Counted from the stretch's first letter, positions 15,844-27,104 are shown. The stretch is 64,000 nucleotides of DNA from Streptacidiphilus carbonis (GCF_000787775.1 NZ_BBPM01000003.1:20012-84011); one strand, 5' to 3'. Notes: generated by a model from the letters alone, not told the origin. Program-made: numbers and translations.

Positions 15844-17175
15844 TCAGCCGCAGACCGGGTCGACCAGGGGTTGGTCGCTGCCGTTGACGACCATGCCCCA
15901 GGTGGTGGAGGTGCCGGGGGTGAGGCTGCCGTTGTAGGCGGCGCTGGTCGCGGAGACGGCCGCTCCGGACTGGGTGACGGTGGCGTTCCAGGAGTTGGCG
16001 ATCGTCTGCGCGCCGGCGAAGGAGAAGCCGACCTTCCAGGCGCTGATCGCCGAGGTCCCGCTGTCGGTGACGGTGAACTGCAGCTGGTAGCCGCCGGTCC
16101 AGGAGCTGACCACGCTGGTGGCGACGGTGCAGGCGCCGGTTCCGGCGGTGCCGCTCGCGCTGGCAGACGGGGACGCCGAGGCCGATGCCGAGGCCGAGGT
16201 ACTCGGCGAGGCGCTGGTCGGGGCGCTGGTGGTGTACGTGGCCGCCGTGTAGGCCTGGCCGCAGGACGAACCGCAGGAGGCGGGCAGGGAGAAGGAGTAG
16301 ATCCGGCCGCCGTTGAGCAGGTTGTCGGAGGCGTCCACCACCTGGATCTGGTACTGCGATCCGCCGGCGACGGTCGGGGCGATGATGTAGTCGTCACCCA
16401 TGTCGCTGTTCATCCGGGCGCCCTGCCAGCTGCCGGCCGAGTAGTAGCGGATGCCGTGGATGCCGTTGGGCAGGTGCGACACCGCGATCGCCGGCCAGTA
16501 GACCTGGGCGGACTGCAGGAAGCCGATGTTGATGTCACCGGTGTAGTCCGGGGCGGGCACGAACTGCCAGGACACCTGGCGGTTGTTCCAGTGGTTCGGG
16601 TACATGTCCCCGACCGCCTTGCCGTTGAGCGCGAACTGGTTCAGCGAGCCCTGCGCCAGGTCCACGTGGTAGGGGTCGTCCCGGCACCAGGCGTTGGAGT
16701 CGCCGCAGCTGTCCGCGACCACGAAGGTCAGCGTCGCGCCGTTGTAGGCGTCCGGGCCCCAGGAGCCGTTGCGGCAGAAGGGCTCGTTCTGGGCGCCGTC
16801 GTTGGTACCCGAGCAGTAGTCGCCCACGGTCACCTGGACATAGCGGCCGCAGTTCAGTCCGTTGTCGAACATCCCCATGGTGCTCGCCGCCGAGGCCGGG
16901 ATCGGCCGGGTGAACCCGCCGTAGTCGCCCGGGGTGTTGAAGACATTGAGGGCCAGGAAGTTCTGGGTGTCCAACTGCGCCTGCGGCAGCCCGCAGCCGC
17001 CGTACGGCGCTCCCAGCGAGCTGAACCAGGTGGCGTTGCCGGTCACCGGCGTCGGATCACCCGTCACATCCAGTGCTCGGGCCACCAGTTGGAAGGACAG
17101 CACCAGGGCGAACGCGGACAGGGCGGCGCCGAGGGACATCCAGGCCCTGGTCGACATGCGGCGGCGAGCTCTCAT
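15844..17175 (-). CDS. Secreted expansin-like protein with CBM2
   Basis: 443 residues from an ATG eight bases after GGAG. An N-terminal signal/anchor helix (about 10-32) precedes a double-psi beta-barrel of the expansin/RlpA/GH45-like type: GNATWFSSLGAPYGGCGLP, CGRYVQVTVGDYCSG and LTFVVADSCGDSNAWC with paired cysteines. A second beta domain resembles expansin domain 2 (VSWQFVPAPDYTGDINIGFL). A Ser/Ala/Thr linker leads to a CBM2 cellulose-binding module at about 345-443 (ending PLVDPVCG). Expansin-like proteins loosen cellulose fibres without hydrolysis. It is divergent from the GH9 cellulase, which fits a shared cellulolytic role. Confidence 0.85.
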   Translation of the reverse strand: MRARRRMSTRAWMSLGAALSAFALVLSFQLVARALDVTGDPTPVTGNATWFSSLGAPYGGCGLPQAQLDTQNFLALNVFNTPGDYGGFTRPIPASAASTMGMFDNGLNCGRYVQVTVGDYCSGTNDGAQNEPFCRNGSWGPDAYNGATLTFVVADSCGDSNAWCRDDPYHVDLAQGSLNQFALNGKAVGDMYPNHWNNRQVSWQFVPAPDYTGDINIGFLQSAQVYWPAIAVSHLPNGIHGIRYYSAGSWQGARMNSDMGDDYIIAPTVAGGSQYQIQVVDASDNLLNGGRIYSFSLPASCGSSCGQAYTAATYTTSAPTSASPSTSASASASASPSASASGTAGTGACTVATSVVSSWTGGYQLQFTVTDSGTSAISAWKVGFSFAGAQTIANSWNATVTQSGAAVSATSAAYNGSLTPGTSTTWGMVVNGSDQPLVDPVCG

Positions 17176-17446
17176 GGCGGTGGTCTCCTCGCTCGGGTCC
17201 CGTGGCGGCTCGACGGGGTTGCCCGTGTTCATAGGAGCGTCGCGGCGGAGTCGCAATCAGCGACCGTCACGGCCCGGAAGAGCCGCAGGTCAGCGTCGCC
17301 GGCCCGCCGACCGAGCGATGAAACCTACATGCGTTCCAGCAGTGCGGACCCACCCGTAACCGGCCTTCCTTGACAGGTACGCACCCGTCGCCCAGCGTGA
17401 CAGCCCAGCCACGACGCCCTGCCAACCGACCACCCACGGAGCCGGC

Positions 17447-20173
17447 ATGCGTACTCTGAGGCAGCTTCATCCCGTGCGACTTCTGATCGCCCTCATCGTG
17501 GTGCTGGCCCTGCCGGCCGGCCTGCGCCCGGCCGCCGCCAGGGCGGCCACCGCGCCGGCTCTCGCCGGTGTGCCGCACTACAGCCTGCCGCTCGCCGCGC
17601 AGGAGTCGCTCTACTTCTACGACGCGCAGAAGTCCGGGCCCGCCCGCACCCTGGGCGACCAGCCGCTGGACTGGCGCGGCGACTCCGAGCCGACCGACGC
17701 CTGCGTCCCGTTGAAGCCCATGAGCAGTACGGTCCCCAACGGGGTGAACATGTCGGCTGCGTTCATCGCCGCCAACACGTCGGTGCTGGACCCGGGCGGC
17801 GCCGGCTGCGTCGACCTGTCCGGCGGCTACCACGACGCCGGCGACCATGTGAAGTTCGGCCTGCCGCAGAGCTACTCCGCCGCCGAGCTGGGCATGGGGA
17901 TGTACGAGTTCCCGCAGGCCTACCAGGCCACCGGGACCTGGGCGCACGGCCTGGACATCATGAAGTGGTTCAGCGACTACTTCCTGCGCTCGACCTTCCT
18001 CAACCCCTCCGGCCAGGTCGTCGCCTTCGCCTACCAGGTCGGCGAGGGCTCGGTGGACCACGACTACTGGGGCCCCTCCGAACTGCAGAGCGCCACGCTC
18101 TACCCGCGGCCCGCCTACTTCGCCACCGCCGAGACCCCGGCCGCGGACCAGGCCGCCAGCGCCGCGGCGGCGCTGACCGTCGAGTCGCTGCTGACCAAGT
18201 CCAGCGACGCCGCCTACTCGGCCAAGGCGCTGCAGTACGCCGAGGCACTGTACGCCTTCTCCAGGGCCCACCCGGGCACCGGCTACTCCGGCGGCTTCTA
18301 CAACTCCAGCGGCTACGCCGACAAGGAGGCCTGGGCGGCGACCTGGCTCTACCTGGCCACCGGTACCACGTCATACCTCACCGACATCACCGCGACCAAC
18401 ACGGCCGGCGCCTATACCGGCTACCTCGGCAGCATCGTCGCCACCACGGCCAACACCTGGCAGAACATCTGGGTGATGAGCTGGGACGCCCGCTGGGGCG
18501 GGGTGTTCAGCCTGCTCGACCCGCTGGTGCAGGGCAACACCGCAGTCCCGGCCGCGCTCCAGCAGCAGATCCACTACTTCGACAAGTGGCAGGTCCAGTA
18601 CTGGTCCCATGTCCCGCACGACAACGCGAGCGACACCAGTTTCATCGCGCAGACCCCGGCCGGGTTCTCCTATCTGACCACCTGGGGCTCGGCCCGCTAC
18701 AACACCGCCGCCCAGTTCGAGGCGCTGACCTACCGGCGCAACTTCCCCGACGACACCCAGAGCACGGCCTTCAGCGACTGGGCCATGGGCCAGATGAACT
18801 ACGTCATGGGCGACAACCCGGCCAAGACGTCCTACATCGTCGGCTTCGGCAGCACCACCCCCGGCGTCGGCGCCCAGGTCGGCGGCAGCGCGGTCGCCGT
18901 CTCCCACCCGCACCACGGCGACGCCCAGGGATCCTTGACGAACAGTCAGGACAATCCGGCGACGGACCGCCACATCCTCTGGGGCGCACTGGTCGGCGGC
19001 CCCAGCTCGACCGACCAGCCCGACGACGTGACCACGGACTTCGTGCTCAACGAGGTGGCGATCGACTACAACGCAGGGATGGTCGGCGCGCTGCTCGGCC
19101 TCTACCAGTACTACGGCCAGAGCCAGCCGATGACCGCCTTCACCCCGCCCAAGGGCGCCGCCGAGACGCCGTACTACGCCACCGCGGTACTGAACCAGGA
19201 CACCGACCAGGGCACCCAGCTGACCGTGACCGTCAACAACACCGCCTCGCTGCCGCCGCACCAGGAGAGCGACCTCAGCGCCAGGGTCTACTTCGACATC
19301 TCCTCACTGCACAAGCAGGGCCAGGGCATCGACGCGATCTCCACCCCGGTCTACTACGACGCGGCGAGCCAGATCGACGGGAGGGCCACCGCCGTCAGCG
19401 CCCCGGTCCAGTGGGGTGACGCGAACAGCTGCCTGTACTACGTGACCCTGGACTGGACCGGCGACCGGATCGGGCTGCCGCCCTCGCGGGCCTTCGAGTT
19501 CGGCATCAACGCCGCCCAGGGACCCGGCTACACGTCCTACTGGAGTTCCGCGGCCTCGCCGAGTCTCACCGGATTGGCCGCAGGCACCTATGCGGCGACC
19601 CCCGACCCCAATATCCCGGTCTACGCCAACGGCGTGCTCGCCTACGGCAGCGAGCCGTCCAAGACCCTGGACGAGTCCTGCGCGCCCAGCACCGGCGGCG
19701 GTCCCGGGGCCGGCACCGCCGCACTCACCGCCCAGTACGAGACCAGTGCCACCGCCGCCTCGACCTCCACCATCAGCAACCAGATCCAGCTGGCCGACAC
19801 CGGCACCGACGCCGTCCCGCTCTCAGCGGTCACCGTCCGCTACTGGTTCACCGAGAACGGCACCCAGCCGCTGAGCTACGCCTGCGACTACGCGCCGGTC
19901 GGCTGCGCCAACATCACCGGGACCTTCGGCACGGTCAGCCCGACCAGGACCGGCGCGGACCACTACCTGCAGCTCTCCTTCTCCGCCGGGGCCGGATCGG
20001 TCGGGCCCGGACTGCTCACCGGGGGGATCCAGAGCCGGATCCACCAGTCGGACTACTCCGCGATGACCCAGACCGACGACTACTCCTTCAACGCGGCCGA
20101 CACCGCCTTCACCGCCAACCCGCACATCACCGTCTACTACAACGGCGCCCTGATCTACGGAAGCGAGCCCTGA
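17447..20173 (+). CDS. Secreted GH9 endoglucanase with two CBM3-like modules
   Basis: 908 residues with a signal peptide (about 1-33, ending AARAAT). The GH9 (alpha/alpha)6 barrel spans roughly 42-560: GGYHDAGDHVKFGLP carries the catalytic-base Asp130/Asp133 pair, SHPHHGDAQGS is the conserved His loop, and DFVLNEVAIDYNAG gives the acid Glu536. Two CBM3-type beta-sandwich modules follow, about 590-745 and 760-908; each ends in a VYxNGxLxYGSEP motif. A GH9 plus CBM3c layout is typical of processive endocellulases. It is divergent from the expansin-like gene. No CebR-type operator is seen upstream; a TTGACA at 17370 could be a -35 box. Confidence 0.95.
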   Translation: MRTLRQLHPVRLLIALIVVLALPAGLRPAAARAATAPALAGVPHYSLPLAAQESLYFYDAQKSGPARTLGDQPLDWRGDSEPTDACVPLKPMSSTVPNGVNMSAAFIAANTSVLDPGGAGCVDLSGGYHDAGDHVKFGLPQSYSAAELGMGMYEFPQAYQATGTWAHGLDIMKWFSDYFLRSTFLNPSGQVVAFAYQVGEGSVDHDYWGPSELQSATLYPRPAYFATAETPAADQAASAAAALTVESLLTKSSDAAYSAKALQYAEALYAFSRAHPGTGYSGGFYNSSGYADKEAWAATWLYLATGTTSYLTDITATNTAGAYTGYLGSIVATTANTWQNIWVMSWDARWGGVFSLLDPLVQGNTAVPAALQQQIHYFDKWQVQYWSHVPHDNASDTSFIAQTPAGFSYLTTWGSARYNTAAQFEALTYRRNFPDDTQSTAFSDWAMGQMNYVMGDNPAKTSYIVGFGSTTPGVGAQVGGSAVAVSHPHHGDAQGSLTNSQDNPATDRHILWGALVGGPSSTDQPDDVTTDFVLNEVAIDYNAGMVGALLGLYQYYGQSQPMTAFTPPKGAAETPYYATAVLNQDTDQGTQLTVTVNNTASLPPHQESDLSARVYFDISSLHKQGQGIDAISTPVYYDAASQIDGRATAVSAPVQWGDANSCLYYVTLDWTGDRIGLPPSRAFEFGINAAQGPGYTSYWSSAASPSLTGLAAGTYAATPDPNIPVYANGVLAYGSEPSKTLDESCAPSTGGGPGAGTAALTAQYETSATAASTSTISNQIQLADTGTDAVPLSAVTVRYWFTENGTQPLSYACDYAPVGCANITGTFGTVSPTRTGADHYLQLSFSAGAGSVGPGLLTGGIQSRIHQSDYSAMTQTDDYSFNAADTAFTANPHITVYYNGALIYGSEP

Positions 20174-20270
20174 TCCCATCACCGACTACACCGGCAGCCC
20201 CACCCCCTACGGCTCCGGAGTGGAGGCGCACCTGCGCTCCGTCGCCCAGCCCGCCGCCCGGGGCTCCTGA
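20172..20270 (+). pseudogene. Coding-like remnant just after the GH9 stop
   Basis: In the frame one base forward of the GH9 gene, 32 codons read DPITDYTGSPTPYGSGVEAH and continue to ARGS and a TGA. The codons have G/C at nearly every third position, and the text looks like the C-terminal end of a real secreted enzyme. No start codon or ribosome binding site belongs to it, and it sits between the GH9 stop and the terminator. It is most simply the 3' stub of a gene whose body was lost. Confidence 0.4.
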
Positions 20271-20520
20271 CGCCCCGTCGGACACAGAAAGCCAGGTCGG
20301 CCCCGGCATCGCCGGGGCCGACCTGGCTTTTGGGTGTTCGCGGCAGTCTTGCGATCGAAAGTTGGAATCAAACGAAGATGTGTCTGGATATTGCATGGAG
20401 TTGTCGACTCCGTTACGGTCCAGCGTGCACCCGTCAACCCTCCTGTGTTCCCAGCTCCTCCACCCCACCTGACTGCGGAGCCGCTTCGGGTCCGGCCCTC
20501 CGCGTCGAAGGGAGCAATAG
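20174..20520 (+). other. Intergenic region before the GH87-like gene
   Basis: It holds the coding remnant, a strong terminator, and then a less GC-rich leader for the GH87-like gene. In the leader, TTGCAT at 20391 with TTACGG 16 bases later could be a promoter. The spacer contains a palindrome GGAGT-TGTCG-ACTCC (20397-20411). A ribosome binding site AGGGAG lies eight bases before the GTG start. No complete gene is seen here. Confidence 0.5.
20288..20331 (+). terminator. Strong intrinsic terminator
   Basis: Perfect hairpin AAAGCCAGGTCGGCCCCGGC-AT-complement, followed by TTTT. This is the most classical factor-independent terminator in the window. It ends the GH9 transcript. Confidence 0.92.
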
Positions 20521-23500
20521 GTGTTCCACTCCATCCACCAGCTGAGGCGAGCGATCGCCGTGGCGGTCGGCACCGCGATGCTGGCCGCCATCGGCCTGGT
20601 CGCACTGGCGGTCCAGCCCGCCTGGGCCGCCGCCACCGGCGGCAGCGGCGCGAGCCTGCCCTACGTAGAGGTGCAGGCCGAGAACTCCGCCACCAACGGG
20701 ACGGTGATCGGCCCCAGTTACACCCAGGGCCAGCTGGCCGACGAGGCGTCGTACCGCAAGGCCGTGACCCTGCAGGGCAGCGGACAGTACGTCAGCTTCA
20801 CCACCCCGGTGGCGACCAACTCCATCGACTTCCGCTACAGCATCCCCGACACCTCGGGCGGGACCGCCTACACGGCGCCGCTGTCGCTCTACATCAACGG
20901 CGTCAAGCAGCCCGACTTCACCCTGACCAACGCGTACAGCTGGTACTACGGCAGCTACCCGTTCACCAACTCCCCCGGCAGCAACCCGCACCACTTCTAC
21001 GACGAGGCGCACCGCCTGTTCGGCACCACCTATCCGCAGGGGACCACCTTCAAGCTGCAGGTCGACGCGGGCGACACGGCGTCCTCCTACACCCTCGACT
21101 TCGCCGACTTCGAGCAGGTCGGCGCGGCGCTGACGCAGCCGGCCGGATCGGTATCGGTGACCAGTGAGGGCGCCGACGCCAGCGGCGTCGCCGACTCCAC
21201 CAGCGCCTTCAACGCCGCCGTCAGCGCGGCCGGCGCGGGCGGCACCGTGTGGATCCCGCCGGGCACGTACAACATCCCGCGCCACATCACCGTCAACAAC
21301 GTCACCGTCGAGGGCGCCGGCATGTGGTACTCGACCGTCACCGGCGCGGCCCCCGGCTTCTACGGCCTCGGCGAGCCCGACAGCTGCGGGGTCGGCGGCA
21401 ACAAGGGCGTCAGCAGCAACGTCCACCTGTCCAACTTCGCGATCTTCGGACAGGTCTCCACCCGGCTCGACTGCGACCAGGTCAACGGCATCGGCGGCGC
21501 GATGAGCAGCTCCACCGCGTCGAACATCTGGATAGACCACCTGAAAGTCGGCGCCTGGATGGACGGGCCGATGAACGGCCTGGCCCTCAGCGGGATGCGG
21601 ATCCGGGACACCACCGCGGACGGCGTCAACTTCCACGGCGGCGTCACCAACTCCTCGGTCACCAACAGCGACATCCGCAACACCGGCGACGACGGCATCG
21701 CCACCTGGGCGGACTCCGCACTGGGGGCCGACGCCAACGACACCATCTCCAACAACACCGTGCAGGACCAGATCCTCGCCAACGGCATCGCCATCTACGG
21801 CGGCCACGACAACACCGTCAGCGGCAACCTGGTCCAGGACAGCGGGCTCAGCCAGGGCGGCGGCATCCAGGTGGGGCAGCGCTTCACCTCCACCCCGGTG
21901 GGCACCACCACGATCTCCGACAACACCATGATCCGCGACGGCAGCCTCGACCCCAACTGGCAGTTCGGCGTCGGCGCACTGTGGTTCGACGGCAGCCAGG
22001 GCGCGATCACCGGCCCGATCAACGTGACCAACGCGCTGATCGAGCAGAGCCCGTTCGAGGCGGTCCAGTGGGTCGAGGGCACGGTCAGCGGGGTCTCGCT
22101 GAACAATGTGACCATCGCCGGCACCGGCACCTTCGCCCTGCAGGAGCAGACCGGCGGTGCGGCCACGCTCACCGATGTCACCGCGACCGGGGTACTCGGC
22201 CCGGCGCCGGTGTACAGCTGTGAGGGCGGCAACTTCGCGGTCACCGACGGCGGCGGCAACTCGGGCCTCAGCGGGACCGCGTTCTGCGGCCAGCAGCCGA
22301 CCACGCCGACCTTCCCGCCGTACCCGGCCACCGGCGTGACGGCCACCCCGAGCGCGCTGAACTTCGGCTCGGTGGCCACCGGCGCGACCAGTGCCGCGCA
22401 GACCGTGACGGTCACCAACCCGACCGGCGCTGCCGCTGCCGTCTCGTCCATCGCGGCGAGCGGTGACTTCGCCCAGACCAACACCTGCGGCTCGTCCATC
22501 GCGGCCAACGGCTCCTGCTCGGTCAGCGTCACCTTCAAGCCCACCGCGACCGGCAGCCGCAGCGGCAGCCTGACCGCCAACGCGGGCGGGGTCACCAACA
22601 CCGTCAGCCTCTCCGGGACCGGCACCGCGCCGGGCCCGGTGCTGAACGCCTCCCCCGGCGGGCTCAACTTCGCCGGGACGGTGGTCGGCTCCTCGGCCGC
22701 CGGGCAGAGCGTCACCGTGACCAACTCGGGCACCAGCTCGGCCACCGTCTCCGGGGTCGCGGTCACCGGTGACTTCAGCCAGACCAACAACTGCTCCAGC
22801 ATCGCGGTCGGCGCCTCCTGCACCGTCGACGTCGGCTTCAAGCCCACCGCCGGCGGCTCCCGCACCGGGACCCTGACCGTCACCAGCAACGCCAACAACA
22901 GCCCGACCACCGTCGGCCTGTCCGGCACCGGCATCGACAGCAGCACCGACATCGCGGCCGGCCGGCAGGCCACGGCGAGCTCCAGCAACGGCGCCTACGT
23001 CCCGGCCAACCTGACCGACGCGGACGCCTCCACCTACTGGGAGAGCGCCAACGGCTCCTTCCCGCAGTGGGCCCAGGTCGACCTCGGCCAGAGCTACAGC
23101 GTCGGCAAGGTCGTGCTGAAGCTGCCGCCGGCGACCGCCTGGAGCGCCCGCACCGAGACCCTGTCGGTGCAGGGGTCCACGGACGGCACCACCTTCTCGA
23201 ACATCGTCGGCTCGGCCGGCTACACCTTCGATCCCAACGCCGACAACAACACGGTGACCATCACCTTCAACGCCGCCACCGCGCGGTACGTCCGGGTGAA
23301 CGTCACCGCCAACACCGGCTGGAGCGCCGCCCAGCTGTCCGACTTCGAGGTCTTCCCCAGCGGCAGCGGCGGCGGCAACCCGGCGGCGACGCTGTCGGCC
23401 AACCCGAGCTCGCTGACCTTCGCAAGCCAGGCGCTGAACACCAGCAGCAGCGCGCAGTCGGTGACGGTGAGCAACACCGGCACCGCCGCCGCGGCCGTCT

Positions 23501-24111
23501 CCTCGGTCGCCGCCACCGGTGACTTCTCGCAGACCAACACCTGCGGGACGGCGATCGCCGCCGGGGCCTCCTGCACCGTCAGCGTGGTCTTCAAGCCGAC
23601 CGCGTCCGGCGCCCGGACCGGCAGCCTCACCGTGGCGAGCAACGCCTCCGACAACCCGCTGACGGTCGCGCTGACCGGCACCGGGGCCGGTACGGTGAGC
23701 ACCGACCTGGCGGCCGGTAAGGCCACCGGGGAGTCCAGCCACACCGACGTCTACCCGTCGTCCAATGTCACCGACGGCAACCAGAACAGCTACTGGGAGA
23801 GCGCCGACAACGCCTTCCCGCAGTGGGTGCAGGTGGACCTCGGCTCCGCGCAGAGCGCCTCCCGGGTGGTGCTCCAGCTCCCGGCGGGCTGGGGCGCCCG
23901 CAACCAGACGCTGTCCCTGACGGGCAGCACCGACGGCTCCACCTTCAGCACGGTCAAGTCGTCGGCCACCTACACCTTCGACCCGTCCGCCAACAACACG
24001 GTCACCATCACCTTCCCCGCGACCACCCAGCGCTACTTCCGGGTGAACATCACGGCGAACACCGGCTGGCCGGCCGGACAGGTCTCCGAGTTCCAGGTCT
24101 GGAACAGCTGA
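20521..24111 (+). CDS. Secreted GH87-like beta-helix glycosidase with discoidin domains
   Basis: 1196 residues from a GTG eight bases after AGGGAG, with a signal peptide ending near AWAAA (residue 38). Order of domains: a CBM35/CBM6-like module (about 45-200, YVEVQAENSATNG), a right-handed beta-helix (about 215-605), two ASH-type beta-sandwiches (from 605), a discoidin/F5-8C domain (from 808), a third ASH domain (from 955) and a second discoidin domain (1059-1196). The helix has TADGVNFHGG (Asp367) and RNTGDDGIATWAD (Asp390, Asp391); the 23/24-residue spacing matches, as I recall, the three catalytic Asp of GH87 alpha-1,3-glucanases, which also carry discoidin and CBM6 modules. A pectate-lyase-like enzyme is the alternative. 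Substrate is inferred, not shown. Confidence 0.75.
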   Translation: MFHSIHQLRRAIAVAVGTAMLAAIGLVALAVQPAWAAATGGSGASLPYVEVQAENSATNGTVIGPSYTQGQLADEASYRKAVTLQGSGQYVSFTTPVATNSIDFRYSIPDTSGGTAYTAPLSLYINGVKQPDFTLTNAYSWYYGSYPFTNSPGSNPHHFYDEAHRLFGTTYPQGTTFKLQVDAGDTASSYTLDFADFEQVGAALTQPAGSVSVTSEGADASGVADSTSAFNAAVSAAGAGGTVWIPPGTYNIPRHITVNNVTVEGAGMWYSTVTGAAPGFYGLGEPDSCGVGGNKGVSSNVHLSNFAIFGQVSTRLDCDQVNGIGGAMSSSTASNIWIDHLKVGAWMDGPMNGLALSGMRIRDTTADGVNFHGGVTNSSVTNSDIRNTGDDGIATWADSALGADANDTISNNTVQDQILANGIAIYGGHDNTVSGNLVQDSGLSQGGGIQVGQRFTSTPVGTTTISDNTMIRDGSLDPNWQFGVGALWFDGSQGAITGPINVTNALIEQSPFEAVQWVEGTVSGVSLNNVTIAGTGTFALQEQTGGAATLTDVTATGVLGPAPVYSCEGGNFAVTDGGGNSGLSGTAFCGQQPTTPTFPPYPATGVTATPSALNFGSVATGATSAAQTVTVTNPTGAAAAVSSIAASGDFAQTNTCGSSIAANGSCSVSVTFKPTATGSRSGSLTANAGGVTNTVSLSGTGTAPGPVLNASPGGLNFAGTVVGSSAAGQSVTVTNSGTSSATVSGVAVTGDFSQTNNCSSIAVGASCTVDVGFKPTAGGSRTGTLTVTSNANNSPTTVGLSGTGIDSSTDIAAGRQATASSSNGAYVPANLTDADASTYWESANGSFPQWAQVDLGQSYSVGKVVLKLPPATAWSARTETLSVQGSTDGTTFSNIVGSAGYTFDPNADNNTVTITFNAATARYVRVNVTANTGWSAAQLSDFEVFPSGSGGGNPAATLSANPSSLTFASQALNTSSSAQSVTVSNTGTAAAAVSSVAATGDFSQTNTCGTAIAAGASCTVSVVFKPTASGARTGSLTVASNASDNPLTVALTGTGAGTVSTDLAAGKATGESSHTDVYPSSNVTDGNQNSYWESADNAFPQWVQVDLGSAQSASRVVLQLPAGWGARNQTLSLTGSTDGSTFSTVKSSATYTFDPSANNTVTITFPATTQRYFRVNITANTGWPAGQVSEFQVWNS

Positions 24112-24122
24112 CCTGACACCCA

Positions 24123-24160
24123 CCGGTGCCGCCGGACGCGAGAGCGCCCGGCGGCACCGG
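24123..24160. terminator. Convergent terminator
   Basis: Hairpin with arms CCGGTGCCGCCGG and CCGGCGGCACCGG and a short inner CGC/GCG pairing. It lies between the GH87-like gene and the facing phosphatase gene. Confidence 0.85.
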
Positions 24161-24175
24161 CATGTCCGATCCGGT

Positions 24176-25407
24176 TCAGTCCCAGCTGAGGTGCAGCGCC
24201 GCCAGGTCGTCCGCGTGCCGGCCGGCGTTGAGGGTCTGCGCGGTGGAGACGAGGTGGTCCAGCAGCCGGTCGGCGGCCTGCTCGGGGGCGTCGGCGATCA
24301 GCGCGACCAGCCCCTCGGTCTCCAACCGGTCCTTGCCGGGGCCGCGGTAGCCCTCGACCAGGCCGTCGGTGTAGAGCAGCAGCGCACCCTTGTCCGGCAG
24401 CGCCACCTCGCTGGGGCGCCAGTGGCCGCCGCCGGGCATGATGCCCAGCGCGGGGCCGTGGGCCGCCGGGACCACCCTGGCTCCCCCGTCCGCGCAGAGC
24501 AGCGGCTCGTGGTGCCCGGCCAGGTAGACGGTGGCGGTCTGCCCCCGGGGGTCCAGGGTGACCGTGCTGCAGGTCGCGAACATGTCGCCGCGGGGGCGCT
24601 CGGCCACCAGCACCTGCTCCAGCAGGCCCAGCAGCTCGCTGCCGCGGTGTCCGGCCAGCACCAGGGCCCGCCAGGTGATCCGCAGGCAGACGCCCAGCGC
24701 GGCCTCGTCAGGACCGTGGCCGCTGACGTCGCCGATGACCGCGTGCACCGTGCCCGCTTCCGCGCCGCCGGCGTCGCCGTCCCCGCCGGTCTGCACCACG
24801 TCCAGGAAGTCGCCGCCCAGCAGGGCCCGCTGACGCCCCGGCAGGTACCGCATGCTGGCGCGGACCCGGTCGTCGCGCAGCAGCGGGGCGGGCAGCAGCC
24901 CGCGTTCCAGCCGGGTGTTCTCCTGGGCGTGGATCCGGTTCTCGCGCAGCTCGGCGCTGGCGCGTTCGGCCTGCTTGCGGTGGACCGCGTAGCGCACCAC
25001 CCGGTTCAGCAGGTCCGCCGTGACCTGCCCCTTGACCAGGTAGTCCTGCGCGCCGTTGGCCACCGCCAGCACCCCGGCCCGGGACTCGGCCAGGCCGGTC
25101 AGCACGATCACGGCGCTCTGCGGGCAGGCCGCCTCCAGGGTCTGTATCGCGCCCATGCCGCTGGCGTCGGGCAGGTGCAGGTCCAGCAGTACGCAGTCGG
25201 GCGTCCGCGCCCCCAGGTCGGCCAGCGCGCCGGCCATGGTCTGGGTCCAGCTCAGGGTGTGGCTCAGCCCGGTGTCCGCCAGCAGCTCCTCGACCAGCAG
25301 CGCGTCGCCCGCGTCGTCCTCGACCAGCAGGATGCGGTAGGTCTCGGTCGGGGCCTTGGCCTGCGTCGGCACCCCGGCACCGGTCGGCACGGTCCGGACC
25401 GGCGTCC

Positions 25408-25411
<4 letters not shown>
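24176..25411 (-). CDS. Response-regulator / PP2C (SpoIIE) phosphatase, RsbU/RsbP-like
   Basis: 411 residues. A receiver domain at about 24-140 has the acidic pocket LLVEDDAGD, phospho-acceptor Asp77 (CVLLDLHLPDASG) and Lys127 (DYLVKGQV). A short helical linker leads to a PP2C-type phosphatase (about 170-411) with metal motifs GGDFLD, IGDVSGHGPDEA, LLYTDGLVE and a final ADDLAAL. Known relatives dephosphorylate STAS-domain antagonists (RsbV) and so release a sigma factor. Its ATG overlaps the stop of the upstream histidine kinase (ATGA), so the two are translationally coupled and the kinase is its likely input. Confidence 0.93.
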
Positions 25412-27024
<1,613 letters not shown>

Positions 27025-27086
27025 GTGGGTTCCCTCCCTGGAGCCGGCCGCGCCACGGCCCGCGGCACACACCTTACAGCGAGACC

Positions 27087-27104
27087 GGACAACGGATGTT
27101 GTCC
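27087..27104. promoter_or_regulatory. Inverted repeat in a divergent promoter region
   Basis: GGACAAC-GGAT-GTTGTCC, a perfect 7-4-7 palindrome between the divergent histidine kinase and GNAT genes. It is a plausible regulator binding site; nothing tells which protein binds. Confidence 0.5.

Noticed and set aside
17176-17446. CebR operator between the expansin-like and GH9 genes
   Set aside because: I looked for the TGGGAGCGCTCCCA palindrome in the divergent region and did not find it or a close variant.
20434-24123. A 1229-codon open frame on the minus strand across the GH87-like gene
   Set aside because: It is an antisense shadow in high-GC DNA: it is rich in Arg, Gly, Val and Ala and has no domain, no ribosome binding site and reversed codon-position bias. 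The plus-strand gene has a signal peptide and clear domains.
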